A stretch of 6,623 nucleotides of DNA from Pontiella desulfatans (GTDB lineage: Bacteria > Verrucomicrobiota > Kiritimatiellia > Kiritimatiellales > Pontiellaceae): assembly GCA_029287275.1 (NCBI GenBank), contig JARFRL010000316.1, forward strand, positions 1 through 6,623, given 5' to 3'. Shown piece after piece: positions 1 through 6,091 of this stretch. The position numbers and the translations under genes were made by a program. Every line of letters begins with the position of its first letter. Positions within the stretch are counted from its first letter, which is position 1. Below the pieces are notes generated by a model that was not told where the DNA came from, ran no database searches, and saw only the letters and a program-made list of their open reading frames with translations.

Positions 1-194
1 TAGCCTTGTCCGCCGCCACCGCCTCCTCCGAGGCCGGGCACCGAGCGCGAACCTTCCCACTGCTGGGGCGTGTTCCACGGCATGCTGGAGTATTCCGCGT
101 CGTCTTGATATTCGTCTTCGGGCGTCGCGCATCCGGTCAGACCGGCGATGGCCGCGGCGGCGAGTAACGTGATGATGGTTTTAGTGGTTTTCAT
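1..194 (-). CDS. Small putative glycine-rich lipoprotein (3' end at window edge)
   Basis: An open frame starts at the ATG at 194-192 and stays open to the window edge. It gives 64 residues followed by an incomplete codon TA-, which could be a stop (TAA/TAG) or Tyr. The N-terminus has a lysine-bearing start (MKTTK), a hydrophobic stretch rich in Ile/Leu/Ala, and a lipobox L-T-G-C at residues 19-22, so Cys22 is the predicted lipidated residue after signal peptidase II cleavage. The mature part is only about 43 residues: an acidic stretch (PEDEYQDDAEY), then a Trp/Pro segment (MPWNTPQQWEG), then seven consecutive glycines near the end. I recognise no catalytic domain. It is probably an envelope-anchored small protein of unknown function. 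The start codon lies just after a terminator U-tract and has no visible Shine-Dalgarno, and no other in-frame ATG exists before the upstream stop at 240-242. The gene is therefore plausible from its signal peptide, but its expression signals are unclear. Confidence 0.62.
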   Translation of the reverse strand, partial: MKTTKTIITLLAAAAIAGLTGCATPEDEYQDDAEYSSMPWNTPQQWEGSRSVPGLGGGGGGGQG

Positions 195-198
195 GGGT

Positions 199-228
199 AA
201 AAAAGAACCGTCCCGCGACGCGGGACGG
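199..228 (-). terminator. Rho-independent terminator downstream of the HU gene
   Basis: A perfect 9-bp GC-rich inverted repeat, CCGTCCCGC (208-216) and GCGGGACGG (220-228), encloses a 3-nt loop. Read on the minus strand it is followed directly by TTCTTTTTT (207-199), which is the canonical stem plus U-tract arrangement. It lies 23 nt past the HU stop codon and has no T-tract on the + side, so it is directional. Its U-tract ends 4 nt before the ATG of the small lipoprotein gene. Confidence 0.85.
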
Positions 229-251
229 TATGCTCTGAATCAGAACTACAA

Positions 252-530
252 TTACAGTACCGCGTCTTTGGCGGCCTTCGCGATGCGGAACTTCAGAACG
301 GTTTTAGCCGGAATCTGAATGGTTTCGCCGGTGGCCGGGTTGCGTCCACTGCGCGCCGCGCGGTCGACTTTAACCAGTTTGCCGATGCCAGGAATCGTGA
401 ATCCGTCCGCGGCGCCTTCATACGCCAGTTCGGCGAGGCCTTCGAGGGCGTCTTTCGCCTGAACTTTAGAAATGTCTGCTTTTTCGGCTACCGCCGCGAT
501 GATCTGTGATTTGGTCATAGGTTTTCCCAT
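252..530 (-). CDS. hup: HU-family DNA-binding protein
   Basis: This encodes a 92-residue basic protein of the bacterial HU/IHF family. These are small dimeric nucleoid proteins that bend and compact DNA with little sequence specificity. The family layout is visible: an N-terminal helical part (MTKSQIIAAVAEKADIS onward, residues 5-40), then the turn and beta region (DGFTIPGIGKL, 42-52), and the DNA-contacting arm with the hallmark R-S-G-R-N-P (60-65), whose Pro65 corresponds to the intercalating proline. The C-terminal basic helix ends AKAAKDAVL. Length matches the family (about 90 residues). A longer frame reaches 569, but the ATG at 530 is chosen because AGGAG (543-539) lies 8 nt before it; the ATG at 518 (MTKSQ) is a possible alternative. 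The gene is monocistronic by appearance, with its own terminator at 199-228, and is divergent from the mrp operon. HU versus IHF-like subtype cannot be settled from sequence alone, so the symbol is generic. Confidence 0.93.
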   Translation of the reverse strand: MGKPMTKSQIIAAVAEKADISKVQAKDALEGLAELAYEGAADGFTIPGIGKLVKVDRAARSGRNPATGETIQIPAKTVLKFRIAKAAKDAVL

Positions 531-538
531 AATATGAT

Positions 539-543
539 CTCCT
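539..543 (-). promoter_or_regulatory. Shine-Dalgarno of the HU gene
   Basis: On the minus strand AGGAG lies 8 nt before the ATG at 530-528. It decides the start codon against the longer frame beginning at 569. Confidence 0.8.
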
Positions 544-606
544 CGTACTTTCCTGGTTAATTCCAACAACTACTGGCCAACTCCGTATCGGCTCAGCGAT
601 GGAAAG

Positions 607-635
607 TTTCTAGGCTATTCCCAAAACCTTGGCAA
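607..635 (-). promoter_or_regulatory. Candidate sigma-70-type promoter for the HU gene
   Basis: On the minus strand TTGCCA (635-630, 5 of 6 matches to TTGACA) is separated by exactly 17 nt from TAGAAA (612-607, 4 of 6 matches to TATAAT). It sits in the AT-richer upstream DNA and would give a leader of about 70 nt before the HU start. The -10 match is mediocre and promoter consensus in this organism is unknown, so this is only a candidate. Confidence 0.32.
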
Positions 636-750
636 CCGGAAAATGCATGAAAACCAATATTAACGGGGGTGAATCGCGTGTTTAAATTTTCCGACAATCC
701 AAAAGAATAAAGACGATCATATGGTGTGCGCTTTGGTCACCTTACCACTT

Positions 751-790
751 GCCCGCCGCGAATGAATCTGATTCTATTTCGCGGACGGGC
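751..790. repeat. Bulged inverted repeat (hairpin) upstream of mrpA
   Basis: The left arm GCCCGCCGCGAA (751-762) pairs with TTCGCGGACGGGC (778-790): 12 base pairs with a single bulged A at 785. The 15-nt loop contains a further small palindrome, GAATC-T-GATTC (764-774). Neither side is followed by a T-tract, so it is not a canonical intrinsic terminator. It lies about 157 nt before the preferred mrpA start. It could be an operator, a leader RNA structure, or a boundary between the divergent genes; the sequence does not say which. Confidence 0.65.
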
Positions 791-946
791 GGCGATGCGC
801 GGCCCAAAAAACCGGCTTGATTGAACGATGATGCAGAGAATCAGCAAAGTTTCACGGGGATCGAGCGATCGGTTGAATGTCGTTAGGCCCTTTCGCTCAA
901 TAGGATGCGTCTCCGCGTCTCCGGAGCGGGGTGTTTCCTTGTAGTC

Positions 947-3241
947 ATGCCGATCCTCCTTTCCATCTGTTTCATCGCCGCGGTTTTGGCTCCGCTGGTT
1001 CACCGCCTTTGCCCCAAATACACGGGGGCGAAACTGCTCGCCGCGCCGCTGGCGATGTTCGTATGGCTGCTCACCAAGCTTCCGGAAGTGGGCCACGGCC
1101 ACTCGATCACCCAAAGTTTTCCTTGGGTGAGAAAATTGGGGCTGGAGGTCGCGTTTCATCTAGACGGGCTCTCTTTGTTGTTCGCGGCGCTCATCAGCGG
1201 CATTGGAATTCTAATCCTGCTCTACACCCAGGGCTACTTCAAAGGCGACCCGCGGCAGGGCCGCTTTCTGATGTTCATCATCGCGTTCATGGCCTCGATG
1301 CTCGGCGTCGTATTGGCGGATCATCTCTTGCTCGTGTTCATTTTCTGGGAGCTGACGAGCTTCACCTCCTATCTGCTCATCGGCTTCAACCACGAAAACC
1401 CCGCCGCGCGGAACGCGGCGTTGCAGGCGATGCTCGTCACCGTGCTCGGCGGTCTGTTCCTGCTCGGCGGCATGATTCTACTGGCCGACGCCGCGGGAAC
1501 GTGGCGGCTGTCCGAGATCATCACCCGCGGCCACGAGATCACCCAGCATAAGCATTATCTCGCGATCCTGATTCTCGTCTGTATCGGCGCGTTCACCAAG
1601 TCGGCCCAGTTCCCGTTCCACTTCTGGCTGCCCAACGCGATGCAGGCGCCGACGCCCGCGAGCGCGTACCTGCACTCCTCCACGATGGTCAAGGCCGGCG
1701 TCTACCTGCTCGCCCGCCTGCATCCCGCCCTCGGCCACACCGAGGAATGGACGCTGATTCTCACCACCATTGGAACGGTGACCTTCCTGCTCGGCGCGAT
1801 CATGGCGCTGGGGCAGCACGTGCTGAAACGGCTGCTCGCCTACACCACCGTCTCCGCGCTCGGCGCGATGGTCATGCTGCTGGGCGTCGGCACCAAATAC
1901 ACCATCCAGGCGCTGAGCGTGTTCATCCTCGCGCACGCCTTCTATAAAGCCACGCTCTTCATGGTCGCGGGCGGCGTCACCCACGAAACCGGCGGCGAAA
2001 CCTCGGTCGACCAACTCGGCGGGCTGCGCAAGGCCATGCCGATCTCCTTCGCCTGCGCGGTTTTGGCCGGCCTCTCCATGGGCGGCTTCCCACCGTTCTT
2101 CGGCTTCGTCGCGAAAGAAACCTGGATTCACGCGGTGTGGGACTTCCCGTACTTGGTGGTCGCGACGGTCATCGGTGGCGCGGCCTACGTGCTCGTTGGT
2201 TTCTCCACCGGCCTGAAACCCTTCATCGGAAAAAAACCGGAGGGCCTACACGCCCACGAAGTTCCGCTCTCCATGCGAATCGGTCCGATCGTCCTCGGGC
2301 TCGGATGCCTCGCGCTCGCGTTCGCGTGCGGACCCATCGGCCACCACTTCGTCCAACCCGCCGCCAGCGCGGTGTACGCCAAGGATCTCGAGGTTCATCT
2401 GCATCTGTGGGCCGGATTCAATAAATACCTCGTCGTCAGCCTCGTCACGCTCGCGCTCGGCATCGGCTGCTATCTCCTTCGTCCGTTCTTCGTCAAAACC
2501 GCCGCCGCGCTCAAGCCGCTCGCCAAATTCGGGCCGGACGCGATCTACCAATTCAAACTCGACGCGACGCTGCGCTTCGCGGCGTGGCACACGAAAAAAC
2601 TGCAGACCGGCATCCTGCGCGACTACATCCGCGTCACGGTCGTCTCCGCCGTCGCGCTGATCGGCGCGGCCTTCTGGCGCGCCGGCGGATACCAAGGCTG
2701 GGAGAATCTTTCGCCGATTTCCCCGCGGGTCGCGATCTTCGGTGGACTGATGATCTTCGCGACCTTCGCGACGGTGCGCTCCAAGTCGCGCCTGCGCTCG
2801 ATCCTCTCGCTGGGCGTGGTCGGTTTCTGCATGGCGCTGCTCTTCACCTTCTTCGGCGCGCCCGACCTCGCCATGACGCAGTTGGTGATCGAAACGCTGA
2901 CGGTTATCCTGCTCGCGCTCGCGTTCCACCATCTGCCCGTGTTTCGCCACGGCTCCTCCAAGCGAACGCGAACGATCGACGCCGTCATCGCGGCCGCGGT
3001 GGGCGTCGCGGTCACGCTGTTGGTGCTGGCCGCGCTCGACGTCCAGACGCCGACGCCGGTTTCGGACTACTATTTGGAACATAGCTACAAAGAGGCGCAC
3101 GGCCGCAACGTCGTGAACGTCATCCTCGTCGACTTCCGCGCGCTCGACACGCTGGGCGAGATCACGGTGCTCGCCATCGCGGCCCTCGGCGCCTACGCGT
3201 TGTTGAAGCTGCGGCCGAAAAAAGAGGAGGCCGAGAAATGA
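947..3241 (+). CDS. mrpA: Na+/H+ antiporter subunit A (MrpA/MnhA/PhaA)
   Basis: This is the largest subunit of the Mrp cation/proton antiporter, a polytopic inner-membrane protein of 764 residues, near the usual 770-800. Residues about 60-430 form the NuoL/ND5-like channel domain. They include Glu135 in FWELTSFTSYLL, Lys218 and His225 in GAFTKSAQFPFHFWLP, Lys249 in HSSTMVKAG, Lys294 and Lys334 in AHAFYKATLF, and Lys390-Glu391. A linker with a long amphipathic stretch (about 510-560) follows. Next comes the MbhD-like domain with GAPDLAMTQLVIETLTVIL (638-655, Glu649), then the MbhE-like segment with VNVILVDFRALDTLGEITVL (723-742, Asp729, Asp734, Glu738). This A-specific C-terminus separates it from NuoL and MrpD. 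MrpB is a separate gene, so this is group 1 organisation. The frame is open from an ATG at 905, but 947 is preferred because MPILLSICFIAAVLAP matches the family's N-terminal helix. Neither start has a good Shine-Dalgarno, unlike the other mrp genes. It overlaps mrpB by ATGA. Confidence 0.95.
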   Translation: MPILLSICFIAAVLAPLVHRLCPKYTGAKLLAAPLAMFVWLLTKLPEVGHGHSITQSFPWVRKLGLEVAFHLDGLSLLFAALISGIGILILLYTQGYFKGDPRQGRFLMFIIAFMASMLGVVLADHLLLVFIFWELTSFTSYLLIGFNHENPAARNAALQAMLVTVLGGLFLLGGMILLADAAGTWRLSEIITRGHEITQHKHYLAILILVCIGAFTKSAQFPFHFWLPNAMQAPTPASAYLHSSTMVKAGVYLLARLHPALGHTEEWTLILTTIGTVTFLLGAIMALGQHVLKRLLAYTTVSALGAMVMLLGVGTKYTIQALSVFILAHAFYKATLFMVAGGVTHETGGETSVDQLGGLRKAMPISFACAVLAGLSMGGFPPFFGFVAKETWIHAVWDFPYLVVATVIGGAAYVLVGFSTGLKPFIGKKPEGLHAHEVPLSMRIGPIVLGLGCLALAFACGPIGHHFVQPAASAVYAKDLEVHLHLWAGFNKYLVVSLVTLALGIGCYLLRPFFVKTAAALKPLAKFGPDAIYQFKLDATLRFAAWHTKKLQTGILRDYIRVTVVSAVALIGAAFWRAGGYQGWENLSPISPRVAIFGGLMIFATFATVRSKSRLRSILSLGVVGFCMALLFTFFGAPDLAMTQLVIETLTVILLALAFHHLPVFRHGSSKRTRTIDAVIAAAVGVAVTLLVLAALDVQTPTPVSDYYLEHSYKEAHGRNVVNVILVDFRALDTLGEITVLAIAALGAYALLKLRPKKEEAEK

Positions 3242-3651
3242 CCTCCATCATCTTCCGCACCGCGACGCGCTACATGTTCCCGCCGATGCTGGTCTTCTCG
3301 GCCTACGTGCTGCTCCGCGGCCACCATTATCCGGGCGGCGGGTTCGTGGGCGGGTTGTTCGCGGGCTCGGCGTTCTCGCTCTACGCGCTCGCGTTCTCCG
3401 TCGCGGAGGCCCGCCATATTTTGCGGATGGATCCGCGCGACGTCACCGCGGCCGGCCTGGCCGTCGCGCTGCTGAGCGGCCTTCCGCCGCTGTTCTCCCG
3501 CCACGCGTTCCTCACCGGAACCTGGTGGGCGCTGCCGTTGCCGTCCGGCGCGACGCTCGATATTGGAACGCCGCTGATTTTCGACATCGGCGTCTACTTC
3601 GTCGTGTTCGGCGTCTTGCTGACGTTCGTGTTTTCGTTGGGGGAGGAATAG
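3238..3651 (+). CDS. mrpB: Na+/H+ antiporter subunit B (MrpB/MnhB)
   Basis: A 137-residue membrane subunit of the Mrp complex, of standard length for a stand-alone MrpB. The family signature is clear: GHHYPGGGFVGGLFAG at residues 28-43, and TPLIFDIGVYFVVFGVLLTF near the C-terminus (111-130). About four hydrophobic segments can be seen. The start is the ATG inside the ATGA overlap with the mrpA stop, with GAGGAGG (3224-3230) 7 nt upstream, so translation is probably coupled to mrpA. In group 2 systems this protein is fused to the MrpA C-terminus; here it is separate. MrpB is needed for antiport and complex assembly, but does not itself resemble a complex I pump subunit. Confidence 0.95.
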   Translation: MTSIIFRTATRYMFPPMLVFSAYVLLRGHHYPGGGFVGGLFAGSAFSLYALAFSVAEARHILRMDPRDVTAAGLAVALLSGLPPLFSRHAFLTGTWWALPLPSGATLDIGTPLIFDIGVYFVVFGVLLTFVFSLGEE

Positions 3652-3999
3652 ATGGAAGTCGTCCTCGCCATCGTGATTGGAGCGCTCTACGGCGGCGGCC
3701 TGTATCTGATGATGCGCCGCAACCTGATCCAGCTGATCATCGGCCTCGGCCTGCTGAGCCACGGCGCGAACCTGCTCATCTTCACCGCGGGCGGATTGCG
3801 CGGCGACGTCGCGCCGATCCTCGCCGAGGGCGCGACGAAATTCGCCGTGACGCCGGCCGACCCGCTGCCGCAAGCGCTGATTCTCACCGCGATCGTCATC
3901 AGCTTCGCGGTCACCGCCTTCGCGCTCGTGCTGTTCCTGCGGACCTACCAAACCGTCGGCACCGACGACGTGGATGAAATGAAGGAGACCGACACATGA
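3652..3999 (+). CDS. mrpC: Na+/H+ antiporter subunit C (MrpC, NuoK-like)
   Basis: A 115-residue membrane protein homologous to complex I subunit NuoK, with three predicted transmembrane segments. The N-terminal region GALYGGGLYLMMRRNLIQLIIGLGLLSHGANL (10-41) and the hallmark DPLPQALILTAIVISFAV (70-87) identify MrpC. The conserved Thr79 falls in the LTAIVI motif. The C-terminal tail (TDDVDEMKETDT) is acidic and polar. The start codon follows the mrpB stop with no gap, and the ribosome site GGGAGGAA (3641-3648) lies inside the mrpB 3' end. The stop overlaps the mrpD start (ATGA). In the assembled complex MrpC is expected to sit next to the antiporter-like subunits A and D and to contribute to the hydrophilic axis across the membrane. 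Confidence 0.95.
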   Translation: MEVVLAIVIGALYGGGLYLMMRRNLIQLIIGLGLLSHGANLLIFTAGGLRGDVAPILAEGATKFAVTPADPLPQALILTAIVISFAVTAFALVLFLRTYQTVGTDDVDEMKETDT

Positions 4000-5495
4000 C
4001 GCTCCTTCCCGCGCTGCCCATCGTCGTTCCGCTCGCCGGCGCCGTGCTCTGCATGCTGCTCCGCAAAAACATCGCGGCCCAGAAGGCGATCGCGTTGGCG
4101 ACGTCGTTCCTCATTCTGCTGGTCTCGCTCGTCATCATGGCCCAAACGAAGGACGGAACCATCGCGGTCATGCACGTCGGCGGGTGGCGGGCGCCGCTGG
4201 GCATCACGCTCGCGATCGACATGCTTTCGAGCGTCATGCTCCTGCTCGTCGGCCTGCTCGCGGTGGGCGTTTCGGTCTACACGCTGTTCGATCTCGACGC
4301 GCCGCGGACGCGGTTTGGTTTTTATCCGCTCATGCTGATCTTGCTGATGGGCGTCAACGGCGCGTTCGTGACGGGCGATCTGTTCAACCTCTACGTCTGG
4401 TTCGAGGTGCTGCTGATCGCGTCGTTCATTCTGCTCGCGCTCGGCGGCGAGAAGCCGCAGCTCGAGGGCTCGATCAAATACGTCGCGCTCAACCTGCTCT
4501 CCTCCGCGCTGGTCCTCGCGGGCATCGGCGTTCTGTACGGCATGGCCGGAACGCTCAACATGGCCGAGCTCGCGCACGTCGTTCAGCAGGGCGAACGCGG
4601 CGGGCTCGTCACCATGGTCGCGGTGATGTTCATGATGGCCTTCGGCATCAAGTGCGGCATGTTCCCGCTCTACTTCTGGTTGCCGGCTTCGTATCCCACG
4701 CCGCCGGCCGCGGTCACCGCGCTCTTCTCCGGGCTGCTGACGAAAGTCGGCGTCTACTCGCTCATCCGCGTTTTCACCTTGGTCTTCAGCACCGATCCCG
4801 AATTCCTGCACGCGCTGATTCTCTGGGGCGCGGGGCTCACGATGGTTTCCGGCGTGCTGGCGGCCGCGGCGCAGTATGAAATACGCAAGATCCTCGCGGT
4901 GCACATCGTCAGCCAGATCGGCTACATCGTGATGGGCCTCGGGCTCTTCACGCAGCTCGCGCTGACCGGCACGATCGTCTACCTGATTCACGTCATCATC
5001 GTGAAAACCAACCTCTTCCTCGTCGCGGGCGCGATCAAACGGATCAAAGGCACCTACGAGCTGCGCGCGCTCGGCGGCCTGTACAAAGAGAAGCCGGGCC
5101 TCTCGATCCTGTTCATCATTTCCGCCATGTCGCTCGCGGGCGTGCCGCCGCTCTCCGGGTTCTTCGCGAAGCTGACGCTGATCATCGCGGGCCTGCGGAT
5201 GGAGTCGTGGGCGATCGTCGCGACCGCGCTGGGCGTGAGCCTGCTGACGCTCTATTCCATGACCAAGATCTGGGCCTACGCGTTTTGGAAGCCCGCGCCC
5301 GAACCGTTGCCGGACCTCGATCCGATGCCGCGCGCGAAATGGCTCGCGTTCCTGTCGCCCATGATCGCGTTCACCGTCATCACCATCGCGCTCGGCGTTT
5401 GCGCGGGGCCCGTTTTCGACTACGCCGACGCCGCGGCGGGGCAGCTCATGGATCCGGAAATCTACATCGGCGCCGTTTTAGGAGGGGCTGATTAA
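3996..5495 (+). CDS. mrpD: Na+/H+ antiporter subunit D (MrpD, NuoM/N-like)
   Basis: A 499-residue polytopic membrane protein (Bacillus MrpD is about 493), the second complex-I-like channel subunit of the Mrp antiporter. The expected charged membrane residues are present. Glu137 lies in NLYVWFEVLLIASF and Lys219 in FGIKCGMFPLYFWLP; these match the positions known to be essential in Bacillus MrpD. Lys250 (LLTKVGVYSLIR), Lys298 (YEIRKILAVHIVSQIG), Lys337 (HVIIVKTNLFLVAG) and Lys392 (PPLSGFFAKL) are further conserved sites of the proton-antiporter family. It lacks the MbhD/MbhE C-terminal extension of MrpA, which fixes the assignment to D. The start overlaps the mrpC stop (ATGA) and is preceded at 8 nt by AAGGAG (3982-3987). 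Its stop TAA shares one base with the mrpE ATG. I see no disruption in the reading frame. Confidence 0.96.
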   Translation: MTLLPALPIVVPLAGAVLCMLLRKNIAAQKAIALATSFLILLVSLVIMAQTKDGTIAVMHVGGWRAPLGITLAIDMLSSVMLLLVGLLAVGVSVYTLFDLDAPRTRFGFYPLMLILLMGVNGAFVTGDLFNLYVWFEVLLIASFILLALGGEKPQLEGSIKYVALNLLSSALVLAGIGVLYGMAGTLNMAELAHVVQQGERGGLVTMVAVMFMMAFGIKCGMFPLYFWLPASYPTPPAAVTALFSGLLTKVGVYSLIRVFTLVFSTDPEFLHALILWGAGLTMVSGVLAAAAQYEIRKILAVHIVSQIGYIVMGLGLFTQLALTGTIVYLIHVIIVKTNLFLVAGAIKRIKGTYELRALGGLYKEKPGLSILFIISAMSLAGVPPLSGFFAKLTLIIAGLRMESWAIVATALGVSLLTLYSMTKIWAYAFWKPAPEPLPDLDPMPRAKWLAFLSPMIAFTVITIALGVCAGPVFDYADAAAGQLMDPEIYIGAVLGGAD

Positions 5496-5974
5496 TGCAG
5501 CTGTTCGTGACCAACGTGTTGATCGCCCTCTTGTGGGCGTTGCTGACGGGAAAGTTGACCGTGGGGAATCTGGGGTTGGGCTTCCTGCTGGGTTACGTCT
5601 CGCTGACGCTGCTGCACTCCGACGAGGAGGAGAAAAAGAACTCCTATTTCCGGAAGTCGACGCAGCTGATCCGCTTCGCGTTGTTTTTCACCAAGGAGCT
5701 CATCGTGTCGTCGTGGCGGGTCGCGACCGACGTCGTCAAACCGCTGCCGCGCATGCGGCCGGGCGTGATCGGCGTTCCGCTCGACGCCGAGACCGATCTG
5801 GAAATCACGCTGCTCGCGAACATCATCTCGCTGACGCCCGGCACGCTGAGCCTGGATGTTTCGGAGGACCGGAAAACGCTCTACATTCACGCGATGTACG
5901 TGTTGAATCCCGATGATCTGCGCGAGGAAATCAAGGATGGCCTCGAACGCCGTCTGTTGGAACTTTTACGATGA
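5495..5974 (+). CDS. mrpE: Na+/H+ antiporter subunit E (MrpE/MnhE)
   Basis: A 159-residue subunit of the Mrp complex, the usual family length (Bacillus MrpE about 158). Two hydrophobic segments near the N-terminus (about 3-40) are followed by a cytoplasmic-type domain. That domain carries the family signature KELIVSSWRVATDVVKP (67-83), then PGVIGVPLDAETDLEITLLAN (89-109), ISLTPGTLSLDVSEDRKTLY (111-130) and an HAM motif (132-134). The start is set by AGGAGGGG (from 5480), and the ATG shares one base with the mrpD stop (TAATG). This is the last gene before the tight packing breaks. Its stop is also part of an ATGA at 5971-5974, but the downstream DNA is a repeat rather than mrpF. Confidence 0.95.
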   Translation: MQLFVTNVLIALLWALLTGKLTVGNLGLGFLLGYVSLTLLHSDEEEKKNSYFRKSTQLIRFALFFTKELIVSSWRVATDVVKPLPRMRPGVIGVPLDAETDLEITLLANIISLTPGTLSLDVSEDRKTLYIHAMYVLNPDDLREEIKDGLERRLLELLR

Positions 5975-5977
5975 GCG

Positions 5978-6071
5978 TTAAACACGAAGACACAAAGAAC
6001 ACGAAGCAAGGGCTCCAGTATTCAGGTTCCCGTTCCGAGACCTTTGTGTCCTTCGCGCCTTCGTGTTTTAA
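5978..6071. repeat. Palindromic 'ACACGAAG' repeat element between mrpE and mrpF
   Basis: Two 27-nt arms, 5980-6006 and 6042-6068, are inverted repeats matching at 22 of 27 positions, and all five differences are A/G transitions. Each arm has the same 9-8-9 internal structure. On the left these units are AACACGAAG, ACACAAAG and AACACGAAG; on the right, read in reverse, they are AACACGAAG, GCGCGAAG and GACACAAAG. A 35-nt spacer (6007-6041) separates the arms, and TTAA lies at both outer ends (5978-5981, 6068-6071). The element fills almost all of the 117 bp between mrpE and mrpF. Repeats of this 'cacgaag' style recur between genes in many environmental bacterial genomes (from memory, not checked), which suggests a REP- or MITE-like non-autonomous element. 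No transposase is encoded. Confidence 0.8.
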
Positions 6072-6081
6072 ATCTCCCAGT

Positions 6082-6085
6082 GAGG
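6082..6085 (+). promoter_or_regulatory. Shine-Dalgarno of mrpF
   Basis: GAGG lies 6 nt before the ATG at 6092, downstream of the repeat element. It decides the mrpF start against the longer frame from 6044, whose first residues would be encoded by the repeat. Confidence 0.65.
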
Positions 6086-6091
6086 TTTCTA

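Larger units (their letters stand above)
531..946. other. Divergent intergenic region between the HU gene and mrpA
   Basis: About 415 bp without a convincing gene. The stretch near 600-730 is distinctly AT-richer than the flanking genes and is the natural place for promoters. On the minus strand it holds a candidate HU promoter (607-635). The part at 751-790 contains a strong bulged hairpin, and a short 5-bp inverted repeat (GATCG/CGATC) lies at 859-870. I could not find a convincing -35/-10 pair for mrpA on the + strand, nor a recognisable riboswitch. One short frame starting at 762 (20 codons) overlaps the hairpin and has no ribosome binding site. Confidence 0.7.

Noticed and set aside
531..569. 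N-terminal extension of the HU protein to 569
   Set aside because: The extension covers the Shine-Dalgarno sequence itself and adds 13 residues not seen in the HU family.
762..824. 20-codon + strand frame starting at ATG 762 in the mrpA leader
   Set aside because: No ribosome binding site, it overlaps the hairpin, and it has no regulatory leader-peptide pattern such as repeated codons.
531..946. Possible sodium or other riboswitch upstream of mrpA
   Set aside because: Apart from the single bulged hairpin I recognise no known riboswitch core. Without covariation data the claim is not supportable.
737..1159. 140-residue minus-strand frame across the mrpA 5' end and leader
   Set aside because: It is rich in Arg, Gln and Glu, as expected for an antisense shadow of a GC-rich membrane-protein gene. 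It overlaps the true mrpA coding sequence and has no domain.
2246..3100. Long minus-strand frames opposite mrpA (2246-3100), and similar ones opposite mrpB-D (3193-3951, 3945-4991)
   Set aside because: Highly charged, low-complexity translations typical of antisense frames of GC-rich genes. The + strand carries clear conserved proteins in each case.
5978..6071. CRISPR-like or intrinsic-terminator interpretation of the E/F repeat
   Set aside because: The units are short, inverted and lack unique spacers, so it is not CRISPR. The stem is imperfect and interrupted by a 35-nt loop, and is followed only by TTTTAAA, so it is a poor intrinsic terminator. The operon clearly continues with mrpF and mrpG.
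6044..6091. N-terminal extension of mrpF starting at ATG 6044
   Set aside because: The 16 extra residues are encoded by the repeat's right arm and do not resemble MrpF. The ATG at 6092 has a Shine-Dalgarno and begins the family sequence.
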